DNA of 64,000 bases from Rhabditoides inermis (lineage: Eukaryota; Nematoda; Chromadorea; Rhabditida; Rhabditidae): positions 288,501 to 352,500 of the forward strand of contig CAWZYM010000346.1 of the NCBI GenBank assembly GCA_963966185.1, written 5' to 3'. Shown here one piece after another: positions 22,840-35,430 of the stretch (the stretch's first letter is position 1; every line of letters starts with the position of its first letter). The notes beneath the pieces are model-generated. The model was given only the letters and a program-made list of their open reading frames with translations, made no database searches and had not been told where the DNA came from. A program made the position numbers and the translations under genes.

Positions 22840-24801
22840 TCAGTCCTTGTAGGGAACAGTAACATCGACTCTCCATCCCCCCTTGGTCAGCATGTCGCCT
22901 TCTTGGCGCGGCGTCGCGTTGCAAGCAGCCGGACAAGTGCCTCTGAAAGAAAGCACAGAAATTAATAACAACAGTTGTTTTCCAGTCTGATTAGCGACAC
23001 TCTACACTCTGAACGTCTAATTGTGTGCACCCCTGCCCTAATAATTGCCCAATTAAAAACGGCGCGCGCGCACTCCGCCACGCGGAGCACGCGACGCGTG
23101 CCCATGAGCTGGAGCGCGGTAATGCTTTGACTCGAATCGTATGGGAGGTGCGGCGCTGTGCGGCTGTCTCAGCATCTCGAATGGTGCTACCGGATGAGGC
23201 TCGCTATAGGAACTCACACTCAAGGACTCGTCCGGGGACAAAACACATGTACATATCGCTCAAGGATTTTAATTTGTGTGATGTCTGCACCTATGAACAA
23301 ACCATTATAAATAAATACCAAGTCTGCTCACGGAATGTTTGCAATCGGAGCGTACATGCGATGCTGATACGGATCGGGCGATCCGTTGTACACCCATTTG
23401 GAAACGTTGTATCTGAAACGGGCGACTGTTACAGTGTTACCTTCTCTCCCGCTCCCTCTCTCTCTCTCAAACTGACGGGGTGCATCGGCCCGTGTAGCCG
23501 ACTTCATTCAAATCGTGGTAAGTGAACGCTGTGCATAACTCCAGTTCTATAACACTACAGTTTTGCTGCCATTCCGCTAGCAGTCATTCCGCTACCTGTG
23601 CAGTTGCGCGCGCACTCTTCCAGCGTCGAGTGCAGCCAGTGCCTATAGGGAGCTGGCCATGATCCGGGCTGAAGCGATTTCACATATCTCGAAATTCCGG
23701 CCGGAGACTGCTGGTAGGCTATTATCGTATGGAATTGTGATAGCCATCTTCGGTACCACACTTATTTAGTTTTCATTCGGGGATGTGTGGTAGATGTCTG
23801 CCTCGCGTTAAAGGAACGTTAAACTCTAAATTTCGTGTGTAAACTACGACTACCACATAGAAGAACATGAAAATTCAATCACTTTTCATAAATAAACTAA
23901 AAATGAACATAACATATAGAAAACGCCTCGCGAAGTTGTGTATTTCGTAGTGAGATTTTGCGTAGATGCACAACGCACACTCCTAAAACCAAAAAGTTGT
24001 ATGCTCGTATCACTATCAATGGTAATCATATGTGCATATACTCACAATGACATATGTAATTGCGGTCGGTTCGACTAAATGATCCTGCGCGACTACCCTT
24101 GAGCAAGGCGATGCAGAAGCTCACGAGGATGCAGTACTACTGGCTCGAGGAGATACATGTGACTACGTGGGAGCAAAGGAACACCGCCTCTTCACCGTCT
24201 ACCATGGTATTCTAATGGATTGGGCTGATTATCGATCAAGTATCGACTGAGTATCGATCAAGAATCGTCGTCCACCACTAACCTTGATTGCTAAACTGTA
24301 TTCCCCCGGCGTTAGCCTACCAAGATCTTGGCCCTACTGCATGCTTCCATTCATATTGTTGTGATTGCAATGTCATGTACAGCTATAACGATTCCGGATA
24401 AATCTCTGAACTCTGACATATGTAACAAACCATTAAATAGTGTGCTTTGTGCATACGGAATGTTCTACGCGACATTTCGGTATTTCTCACTACGAAATAC
24501 ACACCTTCGCGGGGCATATTCTACATGTTATGTTCATTTTTAGTATATAGTTTATTTATGAAAGTGATTGTATTTTCACGTATTCTCACGTAGCAGTCGT
24601 AGTTTACACACGAAATTTAGAGTGGTACGTTCCATCAAATGTATATAAACATATACACTCACAACATGTTGCTTTATGTACACATAGTGTGTATCAGTGG
24701 ATGGAGAGACGAACTGACCCTAAATAGCGAGTAGCTCGAATGTTGAGATGAAGATTGTTATTCTCACTACTCACCAGAAAGAGAAGTAGAAGCGCGAGCA
24801 T
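22840..24801 (-). CDS. Small secreted six-cysteine protein, copy B
   Basis: Exons on the minus strand: 24801-24775, 23668-23596, 23546-23477, 23412-23332, 22942-22840; phases agree, 354 nt, 117 residues. Residues 1-9 are MLALLLLFL, with likely signal cleavage near residue 15 (SWPA). Cysteines lie at 28, 32, 38, 55, 87 and 91 (C-x3-C-x5-C-x16-C-x31-C-x3-C), probably three disulfides. There are N-x-S/T sites at 31, 59 and 92. The last exon reads GTCPAACNATP and ends DVTVPYKD. Introns are 1106, 49, 64 and 389 bp; intron 1 contains an 821-bp inverted-repeat element. The frame of exon 2 stays open upstream to 23761, so a longer exon 2 is possible, but copy A does not support it. This copy has a hybrid last exon, since the repeat boundary falls inside it. 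Confidence 0.65.
23061..23124 (-). other. Conserved GC-rich block in the last intron
   Basis: A roughly 65-80-bp block with CGCGCTCCAGCTCATG and CACGCGTCGCGTGCT in the last intron is kept in copy A (19563-19640), in all units (+2884 steps), in broken copy F (34553-34634) and in orphan G (35604-35681). It contains the near-palindrome CACGCGTCGCGTG. It could be a splicing or transcription control element or an alternative exon; in the minus-strand frame it stays open to a TAA in units B-E. Confidence 0.4.
23813..24633. mobile_element. 821-bp element with ~150-bp inverted ends (unit B)
   Basis: The left end GGAACGTTAAACTCTAAATT and right end (reverse complement GGAACGTACCACTCTAAATT) continue similar for about 150 bp (CGTGTGTAAACTACGACT, TCAATCACTTT, AATGAACATAACAT, TGTATTTCGTAGTGAGA). 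It lies in intron 1 and has no transposase frame. Target duplication is not clear. Copy A lacks it, so it entered the founder of the amplified unit. Part of its interior (GATTATCGATCAAGTATCG) recurs reversed at 53930-54030. Confidence 0.75.
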
Positions 24802-25723
24802 TGGTGAAAACGCGGAAGACCGAAAAAAATTCCACTCGACTGCACTAAAAATCTTGATGTATAGTGCCGTGACGAGGCCACTAGCTATGTGCTGACAAGG
24901 AAGGTGATTTTTCGAGAGAAAGAAAAAGTAGTACAATGTACATTAAAGGTGTAAAATATAGAGAGAGAGAAAGAGAAAGAGAGATAGAGAGAGAGAGATC
25001 ATTCGCAAATGTAATAGGAAGAACTTTCACTTGCAATTCGGTTGATATGTAGTTTGTGAGTGATGAAAGACAGAAATAACTTCATCATTGCGAAAATTGT
25101 TTATTTTACGTTGATCTGAGCAACGAGATACAGCGTGACTGAAGCTGAAAAATAAGGAAGTACTGAGAGCTGTTATAAGATAACTACTAAAAAGCTTTTT
25201 TTTGCACGAAATTTTAAAAGCTTTTAGAAAGCGTTATATCTCAAACTAGAAAGCTGACGATGCAACCTAGCGACGAGAAGCAACAAAAAAAACAAGGAAA
25301 CACATCGCCCAGTTGTGTACTTCCTCATCCAAAAGCACAAAACGGCGAGTTTTCGCATTAGGCTGGCAGGAGGCACGCGCTTACCCGAAGTTGTCAGTTA
25401 CCAACAGAATGCAAAATGCAACCTGCATCTGTAACACTTCCTTTCGCGAACATTGCCATAAATTTTTTTATTTGCTTTGGTCCTTAGTGGTCTAGTGACA
25501 TGTTATGTCAAACAAGCGTAAACAAGTGTGTTCAAGTGAGTGAGGAACAAGATTTTAAACATGACCATTATAATTTTTGTTGTTGTTGTTCGAATCGATT
25601 GATTTTTTAATCTGACTCCCCATGTTTCGATTGTTGCTTTCTTTTACCTATGTATTTATTAGACATTTGTTGCTTGTTTGCTATACATGCGAATGAATAC
25701 ATGTGTTAATACACGTGGTGTAG

Positions 25724-27685
25724 TCAGGCCTTGTATGGCACAGTAACATCGACTGTCCATTCTCCCTTCAATAGCATCTCGCCTTCTTGGCGCGGCGTCG
25801 CGTTGCAAGCAGCCGGACAAGTGCCTCTGAAAGAAAGCACAGAAATTAATAACAACAGTTGTTTTCCAGTCTGATTAGCGACACTCTACACTCTGAACGT
25901 CTAATTGTGTGCACCCCTGCCCTAATAATTGCCCAATTAAAAACGGCGCGCGCGCACTCCGCCACGCGGAGCACGCGACGCGTGCCCATGAGCTGGAGCG
26001 CGGTAATGCTTTGACTCGAATCGTATGGGAGGTGCGGCGCTGTGCGGCTGTCTCAGCATCTCGAATGGTGCTACCGGATGAGGCTCGCTATAGGAACTCA
26101 CACTCAAGGACTCGTCCGGGGACAAAACACATGTACATATCGCTCAAGGATTTTAATTTGTGTGATGTCTGCACCTATGAACAAACCATTATAAATAAAT
26201 ACCAAGTCTGCTCACGGAATGTTTGCAATCGGAGCGTACATGCGATGCTGATACGGATCGGGCGATCCGTTGTACACCCATTTGGAAACGTTGTATCTGA
26301 AACGGGCGACTGTTACAGTGTTACCTTCTCTCCCGCTCCCTCTCTCTCTCTCAAACTGACGGGGTGCATCGGCCCGTGTAGCCGACTTCATTCAAATCGT
26401 GGTAAGTGAACGCTGTGCATAACTCCAGTTCTATAACACTACAGTTTTGCTGCCATTCCGCTAGCAGTCATTCCGCTACCTGTGCAGTTGCGCGCGCACT
26501 CTTCCAGCGTCGAGTGCAGCCAGTGCCTATAGGGAGCTGGCCATGATCCGGGCTGAAGCGATTTCACATATCTCGAAATTCCGGCCGGAGACTGCTGGTA
26601 GGCTATTATCGTATGGAATTGTGATAGCCATCTTCGGTACCACACTTATTTAGTTTTCATTCGGGGATGTGTGGTAGATGTCTGCCTCGCGTTAAAGGAA
26701 CGTTAAACTCTAAATTTCGTGTGTAAACTACGACTACCACATAGAAGAACATGAAAATTCAATCACTTTTCATAAATAAACTAAAAATGAACATAACATA
26801 TAGAAAACGCCTCGCGAAGTTGTGTATTTCGTAGTGAGATTTTGCGTAGATGCACAACGCACACTCCTAAAACCAAAAAGTTGTATGCTCGTATCACTAT
26901 CAATGGTAATCATATGTGCATATACTCACAATGACATATGTAATTGCGGTCGGTTCGACTAAATGATCCTGCGCGACTACCCTTGAGCAAGGCGATGCAG
27001 AAGCTCACGAGGATGCAGTACTACTGGCTCGAGGAGATACATGTGACTACGTGGGAGCAAAGGAACACCGCCTCTTCACCGTCTACCATGGTATTCTAAT
27101 GGATTGGGCTGATTATCGATCAAGTATCGACTGAGTATCGATCAAGAATCGTCGTCCACCACTAACCTTGATTGCTAAACTGTATTCCCCCGGCGTTAGC
27201 CTACCAAGATCTTGGCCCTACTGCATGCTTCCATTCATATTGTTGTGATTGCAATGTCATGTACAGCTATAACGATTCCGGATAAATCTCTGAACTCTGA
27301 CATATGTAACAAACCATTAAATAGTGTGCTTTGTGCATACGGAATGTTCTACGCGACATTTCGGTATTTCTCACTACGAAATACACACCTTCGCGGGGCA
27401 TATTCTACATGTTATGTTCATTTTTAGTATATAGTTTATTTATGAAAGTGATTGTATTTTCACGTATTCTCACGTAGCAGTCGTAGTTTACACACGAAAT
27501 TTAGAGTGGTACGTTCCATCAAATGTATATAAACATATACACTCACAACATGTTGCTTTATGTACACATAGTGTGTATCAGTGGATGGAGAGACGAACTG
27601 ACCCTAAATAGCGAGTAGCTCGAATGTTGAGATGAAGATTGTTATTCTCACTACTCACCAGAAAGAGAAGTAGAAGCGCGAGCAT
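25724..27685 (-). CDS. Small secreted six-cysteine protein, copy C
   Basis: Exons: 27685-27659, 26552-26480, 26430-26361, 26296-26216, 25826-25724; 117 residues. Identical to copy B through residue 99 and different in the last exon, which reads EGEMLLKGEW and ends DVTVPYKA instead of VPYKD. All six cysteines and splice sites are kept. Nothing in the sequence suggests decay, so it is probably functional if B is. Its upstream region is that of the unit. Confidence 0.65.
26697..27517. mobile_element. 821-bp inverted-repeat element (unit C)
   Basis: Copy of the intron-1 element of unit B, carried along by the tandem duplication. Confidence 0.75.
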
Positions 27686-28607
27686 TGGTGAAAACGCGGA
27701 AGACCGAAAAAAATTCCACTCGACTGCACTAAAAATCTTGATGTATAGTGCCGTGACGAGGCCACTAGCTATGTGCTGACAAGGAAGGTGATTTTTCGAG
27801 AGAAAGAAAAAGTAGTACAATGTACATTAAAGGTGTAAAATATAGAGAGAGAGAAAGAGAAAGAGAGATAGAGAGAGAGAGATCATTCGCAAATGTAATA
27901 GGAAGAACTTTCACTTGCAATTCGGTTGATATGTAGTTTGTGAGTGATGAAAGACAGAAATAACTTCATCATTGCGAAAATTGTTTATTTTACGTTGATC
28001 TGAGCAACGAGATACAGCGTGACTGAAGCTGAAAAATAAGGAAGTACTGAGAGCTGTTATAAGATAACTACTAAAAAGCTTTTTTTTGCACGAAATTTTA
28101 AAAGCTTTTAGAAAGCGTTATATCTCAAACTAGAAAGCTGACGATGCAACCTAGCGACGAGAAGCAACAAAAAAAACAAGGAAACACATCGCCCAGTTGT
28201 GTACTTCCTCATCCAAAAGCACAAAACGGCGAGTTTTCGCATTAGGCTGGCAGGAGGCACGCGCTTACCCGAAGTTGTCAGTTACCAACAGAATGCAAAA
28301 TGCAACCTGCATCTGTAACACTTCCTTTCGCGAACATTGCCATAAATTTTTTTATTTGCTTTGGTCCTTAGTGGTCTAGTGACATGTTATGTCAAACAAG
28401 CGTAAACAAGTGTGTTCAAGTGAGTGAGGAACAAGATTTTAAACATGACCATTATAATTTTTGTTGTTGTTGTTCGAATCGATTGATTTTTTAATCTGAC
28501 TCCCCATGTTTCGATTGTTGCTTTCTTTTACCTATGTATTTATTAGACATTTGTTGCTTGTTTGCTATACATGCGAATGAATACATGTGTTAATACACGT
28601 GGTGTAG

Positions 28608-30569
28608 TCAGGCCTTGTATGGCACAGTAACATCGACTGTCCATTCTCCCTTCAATAGCATCTCGCCTTCTTGGCGCGGCGTCGCGTTGCAAGCAGCCGG
28701 ACAAGTGCCTCTGAAAGAAAGCACAGAAATTAATAACAACAGTTGTTTTCCAGTCTGATTAGCGACACTCTACACTCTGAACGTCTAATTGTGTGCACCC
28801 CTGCCCTAATAATTGCCCAATTAAAAACGGCGCGCGCGCACTCCGCCACGCGGAGCACGCGACGCGTGCCCATGAGCTGGAGCGCGGTAATGCTTTGACT
28901 CGAATCGTATGGGAGGTGCGGCGCTGTGCGGCTGTCTCAGCATCTCGAATGGTGCTACCGGATGAGGCTCGCTATAGGAACTCACACTCAAGGACTCGTC
29001 CGGGGACAAAACACATGTACATATCGCTCAAGGATTTTAATTTGTGTGATGTCTGCACCTATGAACAAACCATTATAAATAAATACCAAGTCTGCTCACG
29101 GAATGTTTGCAATCGGAGCGTACATGCGATGCTGATACGGATCGGGCGATCCGTTGTACACCCATTTGGAAACGTTGTATCTGAAACGGGCGACTGTTAC
29201 AGTGTTACCTTCTCTCCCGCTCCCTCTCTCTCTCTCAAACTGACGGGGTGCATCGGCCCGTGTAGCCGACTTCATTCAAATCGTGGTAAGTGAACGCTGT
29301 GCATAACTCCAGTTCTATAACACTACAGTTTTGCTGCCATTCCGCTAGCAGTCATTCCGCTACCTGTGCAGTTGCGCGCGCACTCTTCCAGCGTCGAGTG
29401 CAGCCAGTGCCTATAGGGAGCTGGCCATGATCCGGGCTGAAGCGATTTCACATATCTCGAAATTCCGGCCGGAGACTGCTGGTAGGCTATTATCGTATGG
29501 AATTGTGATAGCCATCTTCGGTACCACACTTATTTAGTTTTCATTCGGGGATGTGTGGTAGATGTCTGCCTCGCGTTAAAGGAACGTTAAACTCTAAATT
29601 TCGTGTGTAAACTACGACTACCACATAGAAGAACATGAAAATTCAATCACTTTTCATAAATAAACTAAAAATGAACATAACATATAGAAAACGCCTCGCG
29701 AAGTTGTGTATTTCGTAGTGAGATTTTGCGTAGATGCACAACGCACACTCCTAAAACCAAAAAGTTGTATGCTCGTATCACTATCAATGGTAATCATATG
29801 TGCATATACTCACAATGACATATGTAATTGCGGTCGGTTCGACTAAATGATCCTGCGCGACTACCCTTGAGCAAGGCGATGCAGAAGCTCACGAGGATGC
29901 AGTACTACTGGCTCGAGGAGATACATGTGACTACGTGGGAGCAAAGGAACACCGCCTCTTCACCGTCTACCATGGTATTCTAATGGATTGGGCTGATTAT
30001 CGATCAAGTATCGACTGAGTATCGATCAAGAATCGTCGTCCACCACTAACCTTGATTGCTAAACTGTATTCCCCCGGCGTTAGCCTACCAAGATCTTGGC
30101 CCTACTGCATGCTTCCATTCATATTGTTGTGATTGCAATGTCATGTACAGCTATAACGATTCCGGATAAATCTCTGAACTCTGACATATGTAACAAACCA
30201 TTAAATAGTGTGCTTTGTGCATACGGAATGTTCTACGCGACATTTCGGTATTTCTCACTACGAAATACACACCTTCGCGGGGCATATTCTACATGTTATG
30301 TTCATTTTTAGTATATAGTTTATTTATGAAAGTGATTGTATTTTCACGTATTCTCACGTAGCAGTCGTAGTTTACACACGAAATTTAGAGTGGTACGTTC
30401 CATCAAATGTATATAAACATATACACTCACAACATGTTGCTTTATGTACACATAGTGTGTATCAGTGGATGGAGAGACGAACTGACCCTAAATAGCGAGT
30501 AGCTCGAATGTTGAGATGAAGATTGTTATTCTCACTACTCACCAGAAAGAGAAGTAGAAGCGCGAGCAT
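28608..30569 (-). CDS. Small secreted six-cysteine protein, copy D
   Basis: Exons: 30569-30543, 29436-29364, 29314-29245, 29180-29100, 28710-28608. The protein is the same as copy C (last residues VPYKA). The whole 2.88-kb unit matches C with no difference that I noticed in exons, so divergence time is very short or gene conversion is active. Confidence 0.65.
29581..30401. mobile_element. 821-bp inverted-repeat element (unit D)
   Basis: Copy of the intron-1 element in unit D. Confidence 0.75.
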
Positions 30570-31497
30570 TGGTGAAAACGCGGAAGACCGAAAAAAATTC
30601 CACTCGACTGCACTAAAAATCTTGATGTATAGTGCCGTGACGAGGCCACTAGCTATGTGCTGACAAGGAAGGTGATTTTTCGAGAGAAAGAAAAAGTAGT
30701 ACAATGTACATTAAAGGTGTAAAATATAGAGAGAGAGAAAGAGAAAGAGAAAGAGAGATAGAGAGAGAGAGATCATTCGCAAATGTAATAGGAAGAACTT
30801 TCACTTGCAATTCGGTTGATATGTAGTTTGTGAGTGATGAAAGACAGAAATAACTTCATCATTGCGAAAATTGTTTATTTTACGTTGATCTGAGCAACGA
30901 GATACAGCGTGACTGAAGCTGAAAAATAAGGAAGTACTGAGAGCTGTTATAAGATAACTACTAAAAAGCTTTTTTTTGCACGAAATTTTAAAAGCTTTTA
31001 GAAAGCGTTATATCTCAAACTAGAAAGCTGACGATGCAACCTAGCGACGAGAAGCAACAAAAAAAACAAGGAAACACATCGCCCAGTTGTGTACTTCCTC
31101 ATCCAAAAGCACAAAACGGCGAGTTTTCGCATTAGGCTGGCAGGAGGCACGCGCTTACCCGAAGTTGTCAGTTACCAACAGAATGCAAAATGCAACCTGC
31201 ATCTGTAACACTTCCTTTCGCGAACATTGCCATAAATTTTTTTATTTGCTTTGGTCCTTAGTGGTCTAGTGACATGTTATGTCAAACAAGCGTAAACAAG
31301 TGTGTTCAAGTGAGTGAGGAACAAGATTTTAAACATGACCATTATAATTTTTGTTGTTGTTGTTCGAATCGATTGATTTTTTAATCTGACTCCCCATGTT
31401 TCGATTGTTGCTTTCTTTTACCTATGTATTTATTAGACATTTGTTGCTTGTTTGCTATACATGCGAATGAATACATGTGTTAATACACGTGGTGTAG

Positions 31498-33450
31498 TCA
31501 GGCCTTGTATGGCACAGTAACATCGACTGTCCATTCTCCCTTCAATAGCATCTCGCCTTCTTGGCGCGGCGTCGCGTTGCAAGCAGCCGGACAAGTGCCT
31601 CTGAAAGAAAGCACAGAAATTAATAACAACAGTTGTTTTCCAGTCTGATTAGCGACACTCTACACTCTGAACGTCTAATTGTGTGCACCCCTGCCCTAAT
31701 AATTGCCCAATTAAAAACGGCGCGCGCGCACTCCGCCACGCGGAGCACGCGACGCGTGCCCATGAGCTGGAGCGCGGTAATGCTTTGACTCGAATCGTAT
31801 GGGAGGTGCGGCGCTGTGCGGCTGTCTCAGCATCTCGAATGGTGCTACCGGATGAGGCTCGCTATAGGAACTCACACTCAAGGACTCGTCCGGGGACAAA
31901 ACACATGTACATATCGCTCAAGGATTTTAATTTGTGTGATGTCTGCACCTATGAACAAACCATTATAAATAAATACCAAGTCTGCTCACGGAATGTTTGC
32001 AATCGGAGCGTACATGCGATGCTGATACGGATCGGGCGATCCGTTGTACACCCATTTGGAAACGTTGTATCTGAAACGGGCGACTGTTACAGTGTTACCT
32101 TCTCTCCCGCTCCCTCTCTCTCTCTCAAACTGACGGGGTGCATCGGCCCGTGTAGCCGACTTCATTCAAATCGTGGTAAGTGAACGCTGTGCATAACTCC
32201 AGTTCTATAACACTACAGTTTTGCTGCCATTCCGCTAGCAGTCATTCCGCTACCTGTGCAGTTGCGCGCGCACTCTTCCAGCGTCGAGTGCAGCCAGTGC
32301 CTATAGGGAGCTGGCCATGATCCGGGCTGAAGCGATTTCACATATCTCGAAATTCCGGCCGGAGACTGCTGGTAGGCTATTATCGTATGGAATTGTGATA
32401 GCCATCTTCGGTACCACACTTATTTAGTTTTCATTCGGGGATGTGTGGTAGATGTCTGCCTCGCGTTAAAGGAACGTTAAACTCTAAATTTCGTGTGTAA
32501 ACTACGACTACCACATAGAAGAACATGAAAATTCAATCACTTTTCATAAATAAACTAAAAATGAACATAACATATAGAAAACGCCTCGCGAAGTTGTGTA
32601 TTTCGTAGTGAGATTTTGCGTAGATGCACAACGCACACTCCTAAAACCAAAAAGTTGTATGCTCGTATCACTATCAATGGTAATCATATGTGCATATACT
32701 CACAATGACATATGTAATTGCGGTCGGTTCGACTAAATGATCCTGCGCGACTACCCTTGAGCAAGGCGATGCAGAAGCTCACGAGGATGCAGTACTACTG
32801 GCTCGAGGAGATACATGTGACTACGTGGGAGCAAAGGAACACCGCCTCTTCACCGTCTACCATGGTATTCTAATGGATTGGGCTGATTATCGATCAAGTA
32901 TCGACTGAGTATCGATCAAGAATCGTCGTCCACCACTAACCTTGATTGCTAAACTGTATTCCCCCGGCGTTAGCCTACCAAGATCTTGGCCCTACTGCAT
33001 GCTTCCATTCATATTGTTGTGATTGCAATGTCATGTACAGCTATAACGATTCCGGATAAATCTCTGAACTCTGACATATGTAACAAACCATTAAATAGTG
33101 TGCTTTGTGCATACGGAATGTTCTACGCGACATTTCGGTATTTCTCACTACGAAATACACACCTTCGCGGGGCATATTCTACATGTTATGTTCATTTTTA
33201 GTATATAGTTTATTTATGAAAGTGATTGTATTTTCACGTATTCTCACGTAGCAGTCGTAGTTTACACACGAAATTTAGAGTGGTACGTTCCATCAAATGT
33301 ATATAAACATATACACTCAGCTTTATGTACACATAGTGTGTATCAGTGGATGGAGAGACGAACTGACCCTAAATAGCGAGTAGCTCGAATGTTGAGATGA
33401 AGATTGTTATTCTCACTACTCACCAGAAAGAGAAGTAGAAGCGCGAGCAT
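31498..33450 (-). CDS. Small secreted six-cysteine protein, copy E
   Basis: Exons: 33450-33424, 32326-32254, 32204-32135, 32070-31990, 31600-31498. The protein matches copies C and D. The unit differs by a 9-bp loss upstream of exon 1 side (near 33320, inside intron 1) and the longer GA tract. It is the last complete copy in the array. Confidence 0.65.
32471..33291. mobile_element. 821-bp inverted-repeat element (unit E)
   Basis: Copy of the intron-1 element in unit E. Confidence 0.75.
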
Positions 33451-34378
33451 TGGTGAAAACGCGGAAGACCGAAAAAAATTCCACTCGACTGCACTAAAAA
33501 TCTTGATGTATAGTGCCGTGACGAGGCCACTAGCTATGTGCTGACAAGGAAGGTGATTTTTCGAGAGAAAGAAAAAGTAGTACAATGTACATTAAAGGTG
33601 TAAAATATAGAGAGAGAGAAAGAGAAAGAGAAAGAGAGATAGAGAGAGAGAGATCATTCGCAAATGTAATAGGAAGAACTTTCACTTGCAATTCGGTTGA
33701 TATGTAGTTTGTGAGTGATGAAAGACAGAAATAACTTCATCATTGCGAAAATTGTTTATTTTACGTTGATCTGAGCAACGAGATACAGCGTGACTGAAGC
33801 TGAAAAATAAGGAAGTACTGAGAGCTGTTATAAGATAACTACTAAAAAGCTTTTTTTTGCACGAAATTTTAAAAGCTTTTAGAAAGCGTTATATCTCAAA
33901 CTAGAAAGCTGACGATGCAACCTAGCGACGAGAAGCAACAAAAAAAACAAGGAAACACATCGCCCAGTTGTGTACTTCCTCATCCAAAAGCACAAAACGG
34001 CGAGTTTTCGCATTAGGCTGGCAGGAGGCACGCGCTTACCCGAAGTTGTCAGTTACCAACAGAATGCAAAATGCAACCTGCATCTGTAACACTTCCTTTC
34101 GCGAACATTGCCATAAATTTTTTTATTTGCTTTGGTCCTTAGTGGTCTAGTGACATGTTATGTCAAACAAGCGTAAACAAGTGTGTTCAAGTGAGTGAGG
34201 AACAAGATTTTAAACATGACCATTATAATTTTTGTTGTTGTTGTTCGAATCGATTGATTTTTTAATCTGACTCCCCATGTTTCGATTGTTGCTTTCTTTT
34301 ACCTATGTATTTATTAGACATTTGTTGCTTGTTTGCTATACATGCGAATGAATACATGTGTTAATACACGTGGTGTAG

Positions 34379-34990
34379 TCAGGCCTTGTATGGCACAGTA
34401 ACATCGACTGTCCATTCTCCCTTCAATAGCATCTCGCCTTCTTGGCGCGGCGTCGCGTCGCAAGCGGCCGGACAAGTGCCTCTGAAAAGAAGCACAGAAA
34501 TTGATAGCAACCATTTTTTCAAGTCTGATTAGCGACATTCTACAGTCTGAAACGGCGCACGCGCACGCCGCTCCGCGCAGCACGCGACGCGTGCCCTTTT
34601 GCGAACTCCCCAGCATGAGCTGGAACGCGGTAATGTTTTGACTGGAATCGTATGGAAGGCGCGCTGTGCGGCTTACTTAGCATCTCGAATAGTGCTACCC
34701 ACCGAATGATAGGGAGCAACTTTCCTATAGGGAGAAACAGTAAAGGATTCTGAGGACAAAACAAATGTACATTTTGCCCAAAGATTTTAATTTGTGTGCT
34801 GTCTGCACCTATGGACAAACCATCATTAATAAACACCAAGTCTTCTCACGGAATGTTTTCAATCGGAGCGTACATGCGATGCCAATACGGATCAGGCGCT
34901 CCGTTGTACACCCAGTTGGATACGTATGTAGTATCTGAAACTTACGACTGCCCCTCCCCCCATCTCTCTTCAACACGGCGAGTATCCGCA
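34379..34990 (-). pseudogene. Secreted-protein copy F, truncated
   Basis: The last exon (34481-34379) is intact, reading GTCPAACDATP and ending VPYKA; the NAT glycosylation site is lost (CDAT). The preceding exon (34934-34850) has a net 4-bp gain near its start (GTATGTA), which breaks the phase used by all other copies. Only a remnant of the next exon (about 34970-34990, GGATACTCGCCG) remains, and exons 1 and 2 are missing. It is probably dead and marks the right edge of the cluster. Confidence 0.6.
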
Positions 34991-35350
34991 AACCTCATGA
35001 CTGACGTCATACAAAATTGAAAGGACGAGATTAAGTTTTTTTTTATCAAATTGTTTCTATAAATCTATCAAATGTCTCATAACTCTTGAATCTTGAATTG
35101 AATGAGTTCAAACCACGTCACTCTGTCCTCATAACTCGATTGTTGCTTACACTTACTCTCTTACATCACTCAAGTATTTATTACACAAGTTCCCTGTTTT
35201 TAAACAACAAAATTGTTTTAAACATAGTTGGTGTGTTAGTACAGATGACAAATTATGTAGTACATCCTTGCACAGTGACATCGACTGTTCATCTTCCCTT
35301 CGATAGAGAAAGAGTGAGAGAGAGAGAAGGAGAAAGAGAGGGAGAGAGAG

Positions 35351-35402
<52 letters not shown>

Positions 35403-35430
35403 GGAGGGAGAGAGAGAGGGAGAGAGAGAG
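34991..35430. other. Intergenic with GA tract and a last-exon scrap
   Basis: A degenerate last-exon scrap (about 35263-35303, reverse strand, stop-interrupted) is followed by a GA microsatellite (35303-35430). This repeats, in miniature, the exon-tail plus purine pattern seen at 18.7-19.3 kb. AATAAATAC is on the minus strand near 35175. Confidence 0.5.

Larger units (their letters stand above)
22895..34458 (-). repeat. Four tandem 2.88-kb gene-bearing units
   Basis: Units B (22895-25778), C (25779-28662), D (28663-31552) and E (31553 to about 34433) are nearly identical. Lengths are 2884, 2884 and 2890 bp, and the last spacing is 2881. The only clear differences are a 6-bp AAAGAG expansion in the GA tract (about 30740 and 33620) and a 9-bp loss (about 33320). 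Each unit contains one whole secreted-protein gene, its upstream region and one inverted-repeat element. Identity falls off abruptly on the left at 22895, within the last coding exon of copy B, and on the right at about 34459, within that of copy F. Confidence 0.9.

Noticed and set aside
23025..23525. 166-codon plus-strand frame repeated in each unit
   Set aside because: It overlaps the well-supported minus-strand exons and the conserved intron block, and copy A does not keep it open.
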